Shown piece after piece: positions 36,693 to 46,490 of a stretch of 64,000 nucleotides of DNA. Both the position numbers and the translations under genes were made by a program. Every line of letters begins with the position of its first letter. Position 1 is the stretch's first letter. The DNA lies in assembly GCF_001523745.2 (NCBI RefSeq), contig NZ_CP013387.1:2688115-2752114 (forward strand). The letters run 5' to 3'. Under the pieces are notes generated by a model, which ran no database searches, was not told where the DNA came from, and saw nothing but the letters and a program-made list of their open reading frames with translations. Source of the stretch: Burkholderia mayonis. GTDB lineage: Bacteria; Pseudomonadota; Gammaproteobacteria; Burkholderiales; Burkholderiaceae.

Positions 36693-39326
36693 ATGCTGAC
36701 TTCCGTCCTCGTCCGACTCGTCGCCTGGTCGGTGCGGCGCCCTATCTGGGTCGTCGTGCTGTCGCTCGTCGTCGCCGCGCTCAGCAGCGTCTATGTCGCA
36801 CACCATTTCAAGATCAACACCGACATCAGCAAGCTCGTCGAGAACGACCCGCAATGGGCCGCGCTCGGCGATGCGATCGATGACGCGTTCCCGCAGCGCA
36901 GTCAGACGATCCTCGCGGTCGTCGAGGCGCCCGCGCCCGAATTCGCGACCGCCGCGGCCGATGCGCTCGCCGACGGCCTGCGCCGCGAAACCGAAGCGGG
37001 CCGCATCGGCCAGGTGTCCGAGCCCGGCGGCGGCCCGCTCTTCGAGCACAACGGCCTGCTGTTCCTGCCCCAACAAGACGTCGCGACAACGACCGCGCAG
37101 CTCGCGAGCGCGCGGCCGCTCATCAACGTGCTCGCGAAGGATCCGAGCATCGCCGGCCTCGCGACGACGCTGTCGACGACGCTCGGCGTGCCGTTGCAGT
37201 CGGGCCAGGTCAAGCTGTCCGGGATGGCGAAGCTGCTGTCGCGCAGCGCGGCGACCGTCGACGACGTGCTGGCCGGCAAGCCGGCCGCGTTCTCGTGGCG
37301 CGCGCTCGTCGACACCGACGCGGCCCGCGAGCCCGCGCGCACGTTCGTGACCGTGCAGCCCGTCGTCAACTACGGCGCACTGAAGGCGGGCGAGCAGACG
37401 TCCCGGACGATCCGCGCGACCGCGCAGGCGTTGCAGCTCGACAAGCGCTTCGGCGCCGTCGTGCGGCTGACGGGCGAGCAGCCGCTCGCCGACGAAGAGT
37501 TCGCATCGGTCGAAGACGGCGCGGCCGTCAACGGCATCGCGACGCTCGTGATCGTGCTCGTGATCCTGTGGATCGCGCTGCGCTCGAAGCGGATGATCGC
37601 GTCGGTGTTCGTCACGCTGTTCGTCGGCCTCGTCGTCACCGCCGCGCTCGGGCTGATGATGGTCGGCTCGTTGAACATGATCTCGGTCGCGTTCATGGTG
37701 CTGTTCGTCGGCCTCGGCGTCGATTTCGCGATCCAGTACGGCGTCAAGTACCGCGAGGAGCGCCACCGCGCGCCGAATCTCGAGCACGCGCTCGTCGGCG
37801 CCGCGCACGCGATGGGCATGCCGCTCACGCTCGCGACGGCGGCCGTCGCCGCGAGCTTCTTCTCGTTCCTGCCGACCGCGTATCGCGGCGTGTCGGAGCT
37901 CGGCCTGATCGCGGGCGTCGGGATGTTCGTCGCGCTCTTCACGACGATGACGCTGCTGCCCGCGCTCATCAAGCTGTTCGCGCCGCCCGGCGAGCGCAAG
38001 CCGCCCGGCTTTCCGCGCCTCGCGCCCGTCGACGACTATCTCGACCACCATCGCAAGCCGATCCTGATCGGCACGCTTGCCGTCGTGATCGGCGCGCTGC
38101 CGCTCCTCACGCACCTGCGCTTCGACTTCAACCCGCTGCACCTGAAGGACCCGGGCAGCGAATCGATGGCGACGCTGCTCGCGCTGAAGGATTCGCCGGA
38201 AGCGTCGGTCAACGACGTGTCGATGCTCGCGCCGTCGCTCGCGGCCGCCGACGCCGCCGCGAAGCGTCTCGAAGCGCTGCCGGAAGTCGGCCGCACGACG
38301 ACGCTGTCGACGTTCATCCCCGACGCGCAGCCGCCGAAGCTCGCGACGATCGCCGCGGCCGCGCGCGATCTGCTGCCCGCGCTCACGCAACCGGCCGCCG
38401 CGCCCGTGTCGGACGCGCAGCGCGTCGCGGCATTGAAGCGCGCGTCGAATCTGCTCGAATACGCGTCCGAGGATTACCCGGGCCCGGGCGCCGCGGCCGC
38501 GAAGCATCTGTCCGAATCGCTCGCGAAGCTCGCCGCCGCCGACAGTGCGACGCGCGACCGCGCGGAAAACGCGTTCTCCGCGCCGCTGAAGATCGCGCTG
38601 AATCAGCTCGCGATGCTGTTGCAGCCGTCGGAGATCACGCGCGAGAACCTGCCGCCGCAGATCGCGCGCGACTGGATCGCGCCGGACGGCCGCGCGCTCG
38701 TGCAGATTTCGCCGAAGGTGCCGAAGGGCGTCGATCCCGGCGACGATGCGATGCTGCGCCGCTTCGCGAAGGCCGTGAAGGCGGCGGAGCCAGGCGCGAT
38801 CGGCGGTCCGATCTCGATCCTGCACTCGGCCGACACGATCATCCGCGCGTTCCTGCAAGCGGCCGCGCTGTCGGTCGTGTCGATCACGGTGCTGCTGTGG
38901 ATCACGCTGCGCCGCTTCGGCGACGTGCTGCGCACGCTCGTGCCGCTCCTCGTGTCGGGCGTCGTGACGCTCGAGCTGTGCGTGCTGTTCGGGATGCCGC
39001 TCAACTTCGCGAACATCATCGCGCTGCCGCTGATGCTCGGCGTCGGCGTCGCGTTCAAGGTGTATTTCGTGATGGCATGGCGCGCGGGCCAGACGGGCCT
39101 GCTGCAGTCGAGTCTCACGCACGCGGTGCTGTTCAGCGCCGCGACGACGGCCACTGCGTTCGGCAGCCTGTGGCTGTCGCATCATCCGGGCACGGCGAGC
39201 ATGGGGCGCCTCCTCGCGCTCGCGCTGTCGTGCACGCTGATCGGCGCCGTCGTGTTCCAGCCCGTGCTGATGGGCAAGCCGCGCACGAAGCGCGTGACGA
39301 ATCAATTGCAAGGAATCGATGAATAA
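36693..39326 (+). CDS. hpnN: HpnN, RND-family hopanoid transporter
   Basis: An 877-residue RND/MMPL inner-membrane transporter that moves hopanoids toward the outer membrane. Helix 1 ([21 protein letters not shown]) is followed by a periplasmic domain, then five helices including the sterol-sensing-like block [24 protein letters not shown] second periplasmic domain (about 440-690) and a C-terminal helix block with [14 protein letters not shown] follow. Length and motifs match Burkholderia HpnN. The start at 36693 gives the family N-terminus [10 protein letters not shown]; an ATG at 36606 would add 29 poorly conserved residues. It overlaps the mlaA-like gene by 8 bases. Confidence 0.93.
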   Translation: MLTSVLVRLVAWSVRRPIWVVVLSLVVAALSSVYVAHHFKINTDISKLVENDPQWAALGDAIDDAFPQRSQTILAVVEAPAPEFATAAADALADGLRRETEAGRIGQVSEPGGGPLFEHNGLLFLPQQDVATTTAQLASARPLINVLAKDPSIAGLATTLSTTLGVPLQSGQVKLSGMAKLLSRSAATVDDVLAGKPAAFSWRALVDTDAAREPARTFVTVQPVVNYGALKAGEQTSRTIRATAQALQLDKRFGAVVRLTGEQPLADEEFASVEDGAAVNGIATLVIVLVILWIALRSKRMIASVFVTLFVGLVVTAALGLMMVGSLNMISVAFMVLFVGLGVDFAIQYGVKYREERHRAPNLEHALVGAAHAMGMPLTLATAAVAASFFSFLPTAYRGVSELGLIAGVGMFVALFTTMTLLPALIKLFAPPGERKPPGFPRLAPVDDYLDHHRKPILIGTLAVVIGALPLLTHLRFDFNPLHLKDPGSESMATLLALKDSPEASVNDVSMLAPSLAAADAAAKRLEALPEVGRTTTLSTFIPDAQPPKLATIAAAARDLLPALTQPAAAPVSDAQRVAALKRASNLLEYASEDYPGPGAAAAKHLSESLAKLAAADSATRDRAENAFSAPLKIALNQLAMLLQPSEITRENLPPQIARDWIAPDGRALVQISPKVPKGVDPGDDAMLRRFAKAVKAAEPGAIGGPISILHSADTIIRAFLQAAALSVVSITVLLWITLRRFGDVLRTLVPLLVSGVVTLELCVLFGMPLNFANIIALPLMLGVGVAFKVYFVMAWRAGQTGLLQSSLTHAVLFSAATTATAFGSLWLSHHPGTASMGRLLALALSCTLIGAVVFQPVLMGKPRTKRVTNQLQGIDE

Positions 39327-40320
39327 GATGCGAATTACCGCGTCGGCGCTCGCCGCCTGCCTGCTCGCGAGCGGCTGCGCGACCGGCCCCAACCGCCACC
39401 CCGGCGATCCGCTCGAACCGATGAACCGTGCGGTCTTCAAGTTCAACGACGCGGTCGACCAGACAATCGCCGTGCCGATCGCGAAGGGCTATCAGAAGGT
39501 GACGCCGACGCCGCTGCGCACGGCGATCAGCAACTTCTTCTCGAACCTCGGCGATCTCGGCAACATCGCGAACAACCTGCTGCAGCTCCGGATCACCGAC
39601 GCGACGCAGGACGTGATGCGCGTCGCGATGAACTCGGTGTTCGGCGTCGCCGGGCTGATCGACGTCGCGACGCTCGCCGGGCTGCCGAAGCACCACCAGG
39701 ATTTCGGGCTTACGCTCGCGCGCTGGGGCGTGCCGGCGGGCCCGTATCTGGTGCTGCCGGTCTTCGGGCCGAGCTCGTTCCGCGACGGCGTCGGCCGCGC
39801 AGTCGACGTCCGCTTCAATCTGCTGAACTACATCGAACCCGCCGCACGCAATCCGATGTACATCGCGCAATTCATCAGCGCGCGTTCGGATCTGCTCGGC
39901 GCGAGCGACCTGCTGCAGCAGGCCGCGCTCGACAAGTACTCGTTCGTTCGCGACGCGTACGTGCAGCAGCGCCGCTCGCTCACGTATCACGGCAGGAGCG
40001 AGGAGGAATCGCTGCCGAACTACAACGAGCCCGACGGCGCGCCGGCGGACGGCAAGGGCGGCAGCGCGCCGGGCGGCTTGCCGCAGTATCAGGATCCGGG
40101 CGAGGGCGCGGGCGGCGGCGCTGAAGGCGGCGGGCGCGAGCCGGCCGGGCTGCCGCAGTATCAGGATCCCGGCAATGCCGGCGCGAGCGGCGGCGCAGCG
40201 GCGGAGCCGGCTGCAGCGTCCGCGCCGGCGCCCGCATCGGCGTCCGCGCCCGCATCGGCGGCTTCCGCCGCAGCGCCGGCATCCGCGCCGGATGCGAAGG
40301 CCCCGTCGACGACGAACTGA
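39319..40320 (+). CDS. mlaA: MlaA/VacJ-family outer-membrane lipoprotein with repeat tail
   Basis: A 333-residue lipoprotein. Lipobox LASGC puts the acylated Cys at residue 20. The MlaA core follows: [74 protein letters not shown]. MlaA proteins form a ring in the outer membrane that removes surface phospholipids. The last 90 residues are unusual: two copies of LPQYQDPG and one degenerate copy (LPNYNEPDG) in Gly-rich sequence, then an Ala/Pro/Ser tail. Overlap with hpnN indicates co-translation and links it to lipid or hopanoid trafficking rather than to an mla operon. Confidence 0.92.
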   Translation: MNKMRITASALAACLLASGCATGPNRHPGDPLEPMNRAVFKFNDAVDQTIAVPIAKGYQKVTPTPLRTAISNFFSNLGDLGNIANNLLQLRITDATQDVMRVAMNSVFGVAGLIDVATLAGLPKHHQDFGLTLARWGVPAGPYLVLPVFGPSSFRDGVGRAVDVRFNLLNYIEPAARNPMYIAQFISARSDLLGASDLLQQAALDKYSFVRDAYVQQRRSLTYHGRSEEESLPNYNEPDGAPADGKGGSAPGGLPQYQDPGEGAGGGAEGGGREPAGLPQYQDPGNAGASGGAAAEPAAASAPAPASASAPASAASAAAPASAPDAKAPSTTN

Positions 40321-40340
40321 CGCACACTCCGCTCATCGGC

Positions 40341-40374
40341 ACGGCGGCCGTTTCGAGTCCGAAACTGCCGCCGT
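40341..40374. terminator. Hairpin between converging transcripts
   Basis: A 15-bp stem with one mismatch (ACGGCGGCCGTTTCG / CGAAACTGCCGCCGT) and a 4-base loop, 20 bases after the mlaA-like stop. No T run follows at once. It sits between converging genes and could stop transcription from either side. Confidence 0.6.
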
Positions 40375-40437
40375 TGTCTTGTGCGGACGCGACGAACGCG
40401 CGCCGCCCGCCTCATCGTTCCTTCATTTTTCCTCCGG

Positions 40438-41001
40438 CTATTCGGCGAACGGCAGCGCCGTCTGCCCGTCGGCGCGCATCTCGAACACGTTCAACGTCAT
40501 CGCGACGAGCGCGTAATAGCCGAGCAGCGCGACGAGACTCACGATCACCTGGCGCCCGAAGCGCGCGACCGACGCGTCGTACGTCGCGTCGGATACGCGC
40601 TTCGTCTCGTACAGCTCGGTCGCGAAGCGGAAGATCAGCGCATCGTCGGCGTCGTCGAACGCCGGGGCCGTGCCGGTTCGGATCGCTTCGGCGACCGCGG
40701 CGGGCACGCCTGCATCGAGCGCGATCGGATGATGGATGTGCCATTCCGCCTGCGAGCGCCAGCGCGCCGACGTCACGAGGATCGCGAGCTCCGACAGCCG
40801 CAATGGCAGCCCGGTGCGATACCGGCAGAACGCGCCGAGCCGCTGCGCGTGCTGCGCGAGCTCGGGACTCGCGATCCAGCCGAGAAACGGCCCGTTCAGA
40901 TTGCCGCGCGGCCCGCTCAGGATTTCGTCGAGCACCGCCTTCTGCTCGTCGGTCGCGGTCTCGCGCTGGAATTCAGGAAGCCTCTTCTTTGTTTTCGTCA
41001 T
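40438..41001 (-). CDS. Carboxymuconolactone decarboxylase (CMD/AhpD)-family protein
   Basis: A 187-residue helical protein of the CMD fold, recognised from LGAFCRYRTGLPLRLSELAILVTSARWRSQAEWHIHHPIALDAGV. It lacks the CxxC of AhpD-type peroxidase partners (one Cys only, in FCRYR), so it is closer to the gamma-carboxymuconolactone decarboxylase branch; substrate unknown. Last gene of the amino-acid transporter operon, 42 bases after the aminotransferase gene. Confidence 0.85.
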   Translation of the reverse strand: MTKTKKRLPEFQRETATDEQKAVLDEILSGPRGNLNGPFLGWIASPELAQHAQRLGAFCRYRTGLPLRLSELAILVTSARWRSQAEWHIHHPIALDAGVPAAVAEAIRTGTAPAFDDADDALIFRFATELYETKRVSDATYDASVARFGRQVIVSLVALLGYYALVAMTLNVFEMRADGQTALPFAE

Positions 41002-41043
41002 GTCGGTTCACCGGAGCAAAGGGTGCGCATGGGCGGCCGCGCA

Positions 41044-42390
41044 TCAACGCACGGCTGCCGCGCCGATCGATGCGAGCGCCGCCTCGATCGCGCCCGCGAG
41101 CCGCTCGACGATCGCGCCGATCTGCTGCGCGGTGCAGATGAACGGCGGCGCGAGCAGGATATGATCGCCCGAATCGCCGTCGGCGGTGCCGCCCATCGGA
41201 TACACCATCAGCCCGCGCCGCATCGCTTCGCGCTTGACGATCGCGTTGAGCTTCAGTTGCGGCTCGAACGGCGCCTTCGTGTCGCGCTCGCGCACGAGCT
41301 CGACGCCGACGAACAGCCCGCGGCCGCGCACGTCGCCGACGTGCGGATGATCGGCATAGCGCTCGCGCAGCAGCGCACGCAGTTGCTCGCCGCGCGCCTT
41401 CACGTTGTCGAGCAGCCGATCCTCGGCGATCACGCGCTGCACTTCGAGCGCGGCCGCGCATGCGGTCGCGTGGCCGATATACGTGTGGCCGTGCTGAAAG
41501 AAGCCCGAACCGCCGACGATGGTCCGGTAGATCTCGTCGCTGACGAGCGTCGCGCCGATCGGCTGATAGCCGGCACCGAGCCCTTTCGCGATCGCCAGGA
41601 GGTCGGGTGCGACGCCGTCCTCTTCGCATGCGAACAGATGGCCGGTGCGCCCCATCCCCGACATGATCTCGTCGAGGATCAACAGGACACCGTACTTGTC
41701 GCACACCGCGCGGATCTTGCGGAAATACTCGCGCACGGGCGGCACCGCGCCCGCCGTCGCGCCGACGACCGTCTCCGCGACGAACGCCGCGACCGTATCC
41801 GGCCCGAGCGCGAGAATCTTGCTTTCGAGTTCGTCGGCAAGACGTTGCGCGAACGCCGCTTCGCTTTCGTCCGCGCGCTGCTCGCGATATGCGTAGCACG
41901 GGCTCACGTGATGGGCTTCGATCAGAAGCGGAAGGAACGGCGCGCGCCGCCACGCGTTGCCGCCGATGGCGAGCGCGCCGAGCGTGTTGCCGTGATAGCT
42001 CTGTCGGCGCGCGACGAAATGCCGGCGCGCAGGCTCGCCCTTTTCGACGAAGTACTGACGCGCGAGCTTCAGCGCGGCTTCGATCGCTTCCGATCCGCCC
42101 GACACGAAGTACACGTGCTCGAGCCCCGCCGGCGCGGCGGCGGCGAGCCGGTCCGCGAGCGCTTCGGCCGGCTGCGTCGTGAAGAATGAAGTGTGCGCGT
42201 ACGGCAGTTGCTGCGCCTGCCGCTTGATCGCATCGATCACGCGCTGATTGTTGTGCCCGAGGCACGATACGGCTGCGCCGCCGCACGCGTCGATGTAGCG
42301 CTTGCCGGTCGAATCGATGATCTCGATGCCGTCGCCCGCGACCGCGACCGGCAGGTTCGCGCGCGGCGCGCGATGAAATACGGTGGTCAT
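41044..42390 (-). CDS. Class III (omega) aminotransferase
   Basis: A 448-residue PLP-dependent aminotransferase. Landmarks are GGAAVSCLGHNNQRV, the cofactor-phosphate region VSGGSEAIEAALKLARQY, RRQSYHGNTLGALAIGG, LILDEIMSGMGRTG, and Lys269 in LAIAKGLGAGYQPIGA as Schiff-base Lys. It should transaminate an omega-amino or beta-amino compound with an alpha-keto acid. The ATG overlaps the C45 peptidase stop by ATGA. With an upstream uptake system it probably degrades, or builds, an amine taken up or released by the C45 enzyme. Confidence 0.93.
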   Translation of the reverse strand: MTTVFHRAPRANLPVAVAGDGIEIIDSTGKRYIDACGGAAVSCLGHNNQRVIDAIKRQAQQLPYAHTSFFTTQPAEALADRLAAAAPAGLEHVYFVSGGSEAIEAALKLARQYFVEKGEPARRHFVARRQSYHGNTLGALAIGGNAWRRAPFLPLLIEAHHVSPCYAYREQRADESEAAFAQRLADELESKILALGPDTVAAFVAETVVGATAGAVPPVREYFRKIRAVCDKYGVLLILDEIMSGMGRTGHLFACEEDGVAPDLLAIAKGLGAGYQPIGATLVSDEIYRTIVGGSGFFQHGHTYIGHATACAAALEVQRVIAEDRLLDNVKARGEQLRALLRERYADHPHVGDVRGRGLFVGVELVRERDTKAPFEPQLKLNAIVKREAMRRGLMVYPMGGTADGDSGDHILLAPPFICTAQQIGAIVERLAGAIEAALASIGAAAVR

Positions 42391-43457
42391 GCGTGTCCTT
42401 CTTCGTGTCGAAGCGCCGGCGGACGCTGCGCGTCCACCGGCACGAATTGCTGAAAGCGCACCGAGCCTTGCTCGCGCACCTCGAACGCGACGCCGTCGTC
42501 GCCGATCGAGAAGAGCGCGGTCGCAAGCGTGTTCTCGTCGTCGGGATCGTTCGGATCGTCGCGATAGATCGGCAGGCCGTCGCCCGCGCGGTCGGCGAGC
42601 ACGCGCCACAGCGCGGACGCGTCGACCGTCCCTTCGAGCGGCGGCAGAAGCTGCGCGAGGCGCGCTTGCCGATCGGCGGACGACGCGGTGACGATCTGCG
42701 CTTCGGTGTCGCCCCCCGGATGAATCAGATGGTTCGCGTGGCCGGACACGCCGTCGATGTCGAGCACCGACGTGCGCGCGACGCTCGCCTCGACGCTGAC
42801 GACGCGCCGCTCGCCCGCGCAGCCGAGCGTGTGATGGAAGCCGCTCGCGCGCGGCGTGTCGCACAGCATGCGCAGCGCGTCGCCGAGCGACAGCGCGTCG
42901 AGCACCGCGCGCGCGAGGATCATCCGCGGCACACCCGCGGCCGGACGGCGAATGCGGACATTATTGATCGCCTGCACGAGCCCCGCGCGATTCACCGCAA
43001 ACGTATGGCCCGGCAGCGATCCCGGATAGTAGAAACTGACGAAGCCCGGCTTGCCGTCGGGCCGCACGTCGACGAGCGCGCACTTGCCGCGCAGATGCGG
43101 ATCGCCATCCTCGTTGTGCGCGATCATCCGATCGCGCGGCGTGCGCAACGCGAGCGTCGTGCAGCCGTCCGGCGCGTTGTGGATCAGCTCGCCGCGGCAG
43201 TTCCAGACGAACACGTCTTCCGCATGCCAGCCGAGGCCGGCCGCGAGCCCGTCGAGCTCGGCGACGAGCGCCGGAAACGCCGTCTCGGCCGCGCGACGCA
43301 GCTCGGCGACGAACGGATGGCCGCGCCAGCGCGCGACCGCGCGCCACGCGCTGCTCTGCGCGACGTACGCATCCATCACCGGCCGGGCGAGCTCGCCGAG
43401 CTGCCGGCCGATGTCATGCGGCGGACCCGCCACGCCGACGGGCTTGAGAAACTTCAT
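42387..43457 (-). CDS. C45-family acyltransferase/peptidase (Ntn hydrolase)
   Basis: A 356-residue protein like acyl-CoA:6-aminopenicillanate acyltransferases. These Ntn hydrolases self-cleave before a Cys that becomes the nucleophile: here Cys99 in NAPDGCTTLAL. FVWNCRGEL and HNEDGDPHL, FYYPGSLPGHTFAVNRAGLVQAINN and SGHANHLIHP are characteristic. Related enzymes hydrolyse or form amide bonds of acylated amino acids. AGGA precedes ATG 43457, 12 bases after the ATPase gene. The substrate is probably whatever the linked ABC transporter imports. Confidence 0.88.
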   Translation of the reverse strand: MKFLKPVGVAGPPHDIGRQLGELARPVMDAYVAQSSAWRAVARWRGHPFVAELRRAAETAFPALVAELDGLAAGLGWHAEDVFVWNCRGELIHNAPDGCTTLALRTPRDRMIAHNEDGDPHLRGKCALVDVRPDGKPGFVSFYYPGSLPGHTFAVNRAGLVQAINNVRIRRPAAGVPRMILARAVLDALSLGDALRMLCDTPRASGFHHTLGCAGERRVVSVEASVARTSVLDIDGVSGHANHLIHPGGDTEAQIVTASSADRQARLAQLLPPLEGTVDASALWRVLADRAGDGLPIYRDDPNDPDDENTLATALFSIGDDGVAFEVREQGSVRFQQFVPVDAQRPPALRHEEGHA

Positions 43458-43469
43458 CTGTTGTCCTGA

Positions 43470-44198
43470 TCACGAAACGTGTTTGAGAAAATCTTTCAGG
43501 CGCGGCGTCGGCGGATGATCGATCAACGATCTCGGATCACCGTCCTCGGCGATGCCGCCCTGGTCCATGAACAAAAGCCGCGTGCCGACCTGCTTCGCAA
43601 AGCCGATCTCGTGCGTGACGACGATCATCGTCATCCCTTCGTTCGCGAGATCGCGCATCACCTTCAGCACTTCGTGGCGCAGCTCGGGGTCGAGCGCCGA
43701 TGTCGGCTCGTCGAACAGCATCAGCTTCGGCTTGATCGCGAGCGCGCGCGCGATCGCGACGCGCTGCTGCTGGCCGCCCGACAGCTCGGACGGATAGTGG
43801 TTCGCGCGTGCCTCGAGGCCCACTTTGTCGAGCAGCGCCATCGCCTGATCGCGCGCCTGCGCGCGCGACGCGCCGCGCACCTGGATCGGCCCGAACATCA
43901 CGTTCTCGAGCGTGGTCATCTGCGGAAACAGATTGAACTGCTGGAACACCATCCCGGCTTCGAGCCGGATGTTGTGGATCACCGCGGCCTTGCCCTTCAC
44001 GCTCTGCCCGTCGACGAGCAGATCGCCGCCCGTGATCTTCTCGAGCGCGTTGATGCAGCGGAGCATCGTCGACTTGCCCGAGCCCGACGGCCCGACGACG
44101 ACCACGACCTCGCCCGCGTCGATGCACAGGCTGATGTCCTTCAGCACCGGCACGTGACCGAAGCTCTTCGACACATTACGGAATTCGACCATGCTCAT
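43470..44198 (-). CDS. Polar amino-acid ABC transporter ATP-binding protein
   Basis: A 242-residue ATPase of the GlnQ/HisP type: Walker [11 protein letters not shown]-loop [17 protein letters not shown], signature [15 protein letters not shown], Walker [15 protein letters not shown], switch His in [10 protein letters not shown]. The ATG overlaps the permease stop by ATGA. It energises uptake with the permease and binding protein encoded just upstream. Confidence 0.94.
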   Translation of the reverse strand: MSMVEFRNVSKSFGHVPVLKDISLCIDAGEVVVVVGPSGSGKSTMLRCINALEKITGGDLLVDGQSVKGKAAVIHNIRLEAGMVFQQFNLFPQMTTLENVMFGPIQVRGASRAQARDQAMALLDKVGLEARANHYPSELSGGQQQRVAIARALAIKPKLMLFDEPTSALDPELRHEVLKVMRDLANEGMTMIVVTHEIGFAKQVGTRLLFMDQGGIAEDGDPRSLIDHPPTPRLKDFLKHVS

Positions 44199-44851
44199 AA
44201 GATGCGCATCCTTCTCTCGACGAAGCGAAGCGTGAGCGTCATCACGCCGGTGAGCACGAGATAGATCACGGCGACCGCGGTCCAGATCTCGACCGCCTGG
44301 AAATTGCCGGCGATGATCTCCTGCCCCTTGCGCGTCAGCTCGCCGACGCCGATCACGATGAACAGCGACGTGTCCTTCAGGCTGACGATGCACTGGTTGC
44401 CGAGCGGCGGAATCAGCCGGCGGAATGCGAGCGGCCCGACGATCTTCACGAGCACGCGCGGCATCGACAGCCCCATCGCAAGCCCTGCTTCCGTCAAACC
44501 CTGAGGAATGGAAAGCAACGCGCCGCGCACGACCTCGGCAAGATACGCGCCCGAGTTCAGCGTGATCGCGACGATCGCGGCCGTCAGGCCGTCGATCCGG
44601 ATATGCGCGAGCAGCGGCAGCGCGAAATAGAGGAACATCACCTGCACGACGATCGGCGTGCCGCGGATCAATTCGATGTAAACCTGCGCGAGCACGTTCA
44701 GCAAGGCAGGGCCGTACGCGCGAAACATGCCGGCAACCATGCCGACGAGAAAACCGCCCGCCAGCCCGAAAAATGCGATGAAAACCGTGAGCTTCACGCC
44801 GTCCATCAAGTCCGGCAATGCAGCCCATATCGCTGACCAGTCGAATTGCAC
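44195..44851 (-). CDS. Polar amino-acid ABC transporter permease
   Basis: A 218-residue inner-membrane permease of the HisMQ/GlnP type, with helices near [31 protein letters not shown] and [19 protein letters not shown]. The coupling segment is [19 protein letters not shown]. The favoured start is GTG 44851 (protein [13 protein letters not shown]), with GGGAG six bases upstream; an ATG at 44887 would add 12 residues without a ribosome site. It forms the transporter with the genes on either side. Confidence 0.92.
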   Translation of the reverse strand: MQFDWSAIWAALPDLMDGVKLTVFIAFFGLAGGFLVGMVAGMFRAYGPALLNVLAQVYIELIRGTPIVVQVMFLYFALPLLAHIRIDGLTAAIVAITLNSGAYLAEVVRGALLSIPQGLTEAGLAMGLSMPRVLVKIVGPLAFRRLIPPLGNQCIVSLKDTSLFIVIGVGELTRKGQEIIAGNFQAVEIWTAVAVIYLVLTGVMTLTLRFVERRMRIL

Positions 44852-44915
44852 ATCCAACTCCCGATTGAGTTCCGATCGACGCGGCAAAACACGCCGCGCC
44901 GGCCTGATTCACCGC

Positions 44916-45668
44916 TTAGGACTTCGGCGGCTCGGAGCCGAACCACTTCTTGTAGATCTTCGCGTAGCGGCCGTCGGCCTTCATCTTCGCGAGCTCGGCG
45001 TTGACCTTCGCGACGAGCGGGCTGCCCTTCGGGAAGCCGATCCCGTACTTGTCGCCGCTCACCGGCGTGCCCGCGACCTTCACGCGGCCCTTGCCCTCGT
45101 TGTTCACGAAGAACAGCACGTTCGGCGTGTCGTGCATCGCGGCATCGACGCGGCCGGCTTCGAGCGCGAGATAGGCCTGATCGACGTTCGGGAACTGTCG
45201 GATCTCCTTCGGTTTCAGGTGCGCCTTGATCCAGTCGATCGTCGCGGTGCCCGTCTTCGCGGCGATCACCTTGCCGTTCAGGTCGTCGATCGACTTGATC
45301 GTCGTATTGTTCGTCTGGACCATCGCGGCGAGGCCGCTGTCGTAGTACGGATCGGAGAAGTCGATCGCCTTCTTGCGCTCCGCCTTGATCGTCATTCCGG
45401 ACAGCGCGACATCGATGTTCTGCGTCTGCAGCGCCGGAATCAGGCCGGCGAAGTCCATCGGCTGGATCTTGTAGGTCCAGCCCGCGTCTTTCGCGATCTC
45501 GGCCCACAGGTCGAGATCGAAGCCGACGTATTTGTCGCCTTGCTTGAACTCGAACGGCATGAACGAGGTGTCGGTGCCGACGACGAGATCCTTCGCCTGT
45601 GCGCTGGCGAGGCTCGCGCCGACGAGCGCGACTGCGACGACTGTCTTGATGAACGAACGGCGTCCCAT
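44916..45668 (-). CDS. Amino-acid ABC transporter substrate-binding protein
   Basis: A 250-residue periplasmic binding protein (SBP family 3). The signal peptide MGRRSFIKTVVAVALVGASLASAQA precedes KDLVVGTDTSFMPFEFKQGDKYVGFDLDLWAEIAKD. Ligand-contact segments MDFAGLIPALQTQNIDVALSGMTI and KTGTATIDWIKAHL follow. GlnH-like sequence suggests a polar amino acid or related compound. The ATG at 45668 has GGAG about 10 bases upstream. First gene of a six-gene minus-strand operon ending with the CMD protein. Confidence 0.93.
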   Translation of the reverse strand: MGRRSFIKTVVAVALVGASLASAQAKDLVVGTDTSFMPFEFKQGDKYVGFDLDLWAEIAKDAGWTYKIQPMDFAGLIPALQTQNIDVALSGMTIKAERKKAIDFSDPYYDSGLAAMVQTNNTTIKSIDDLNGKVIAAKTGTATIDWIKAHLKPKEIRQFPNVDQAYLALEAGRVDAAMHDTPNVLFFVNNEGKGRVKVAGTPVSGDKYGIGFPKGSPLVAKVNAELAKMKADGRYAKIYKKWFGSEPPKS

Positions 45669-46070
45669 GATGTATCTTCTCCGCAATGAGTGGCGATGCC
45701 CCGATCTGGCCGGGGAACAGCGACGAACACCAGCCGCACCGCAACACGCGATGTCATTATTGTAATTAGTGCAACATGTGTTGTCACGAAGGATGCTACG
45801 CCGCCAAAAAAGAAAGCAACAGGAATTTGCGTCGCGAAAAACCCTAGGTGGGAGGATCGATCGGGCGATGGGAAGGATGGCGGGCTTGCCCGGTGCGCCG
45901 GCTGACGCGAGCGCGGAATGGGGACTTCGGCCGGGGTCGGACCGATTCGAACCGGGGCCTGCGGCAGGCTAACCGCAGAGCATAGGGAGCGGCGCGCACG
46001 GCACGAGACAGCGACGGCGGCCCGCGCAAGCGACGATGATGGCCGGAGATCGGGACTGCGAATCGCTGAC

Positions 46071-46243
46071 TTCGGCTTCGGCTTCGGCTTCGGCTTCGGC
46101 TTCGGCTTCGGCTTCGGCTTCGGCTTCGGCTTCGGCTTCGGCTTCGGCTTCGGCTTCGGCTTCGGCTTCGGCTTCGGCTTCGGCTTCGGCTTCGGCTTCG
46201 GCTTCGGCTTCGGCTTCGGCTTCGGCTTCGGCTTCGGCTTCGG
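46071..46243. repeat. Hexanucleotide array (TTCGGC), about 29 copies
   Basis: Perfect tandem TTCGGC units over 173 bases, with no interruption seen. It is intergenic, downstream of hpnG. Arrays of this length are prone to slippage, and such VNTRs are typical of the B. pseudomallei group. Confidence 0.97.
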
Positions 46244-46273
46244 ACTGGGAGCGGGGACGAAAAGCAGAAGGCT

Positions 46274-46321
46274 GGGAGCGGGGAGCGGGGAGCGGGGAGC
46301 GGGGAGCGGGGAGCGGGGAGC
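46274..46321. repeat. Heptanucleotide array (GGGAGCG), about 7 copies
   Basis: Tandem GGGAGCG units over 48 bases, starting 30 bases after the hexamer array. Intergenic. Confidence 0.92.
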
Positions 46322-46490
46322 AACAGCTTACGTCCCACATCGCCGAACCAAGCAAAGACAAGCGGCGCGAAAACGATTCATCGCGATCGCTTCGAACGAC
46401 GAACCAATTCGCGCCGCGCCGCTGCGCGAAATGCGGTCGCATCGCCGGCCCTGCGACAACGCAACCGAAGCGACAACCCGCAATTCGCGC

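Larger units (their letters stand above)
45669..46490. other. Repeat-rich intergenic region
   Basis: About 820 bases between the binding-protein start and the hpnG stop, both on the minus strand. An A/T-rich promoter-like stretch lies at 45740-45850. A hexamer array (46071-46243) and a heptamer array (46274-46321) follow. Long frames through the arrays encode only dipeptide repeats and are not genes. Confidence 0.6.

Noticed and set aside
36564..39446. 960-residue minus-strand open frame opposite hpnN
   Set aside because: High-GC antisense artefact: Arg/Ala-rich, no motifs, and hpnN on the other strand is unmistakable.
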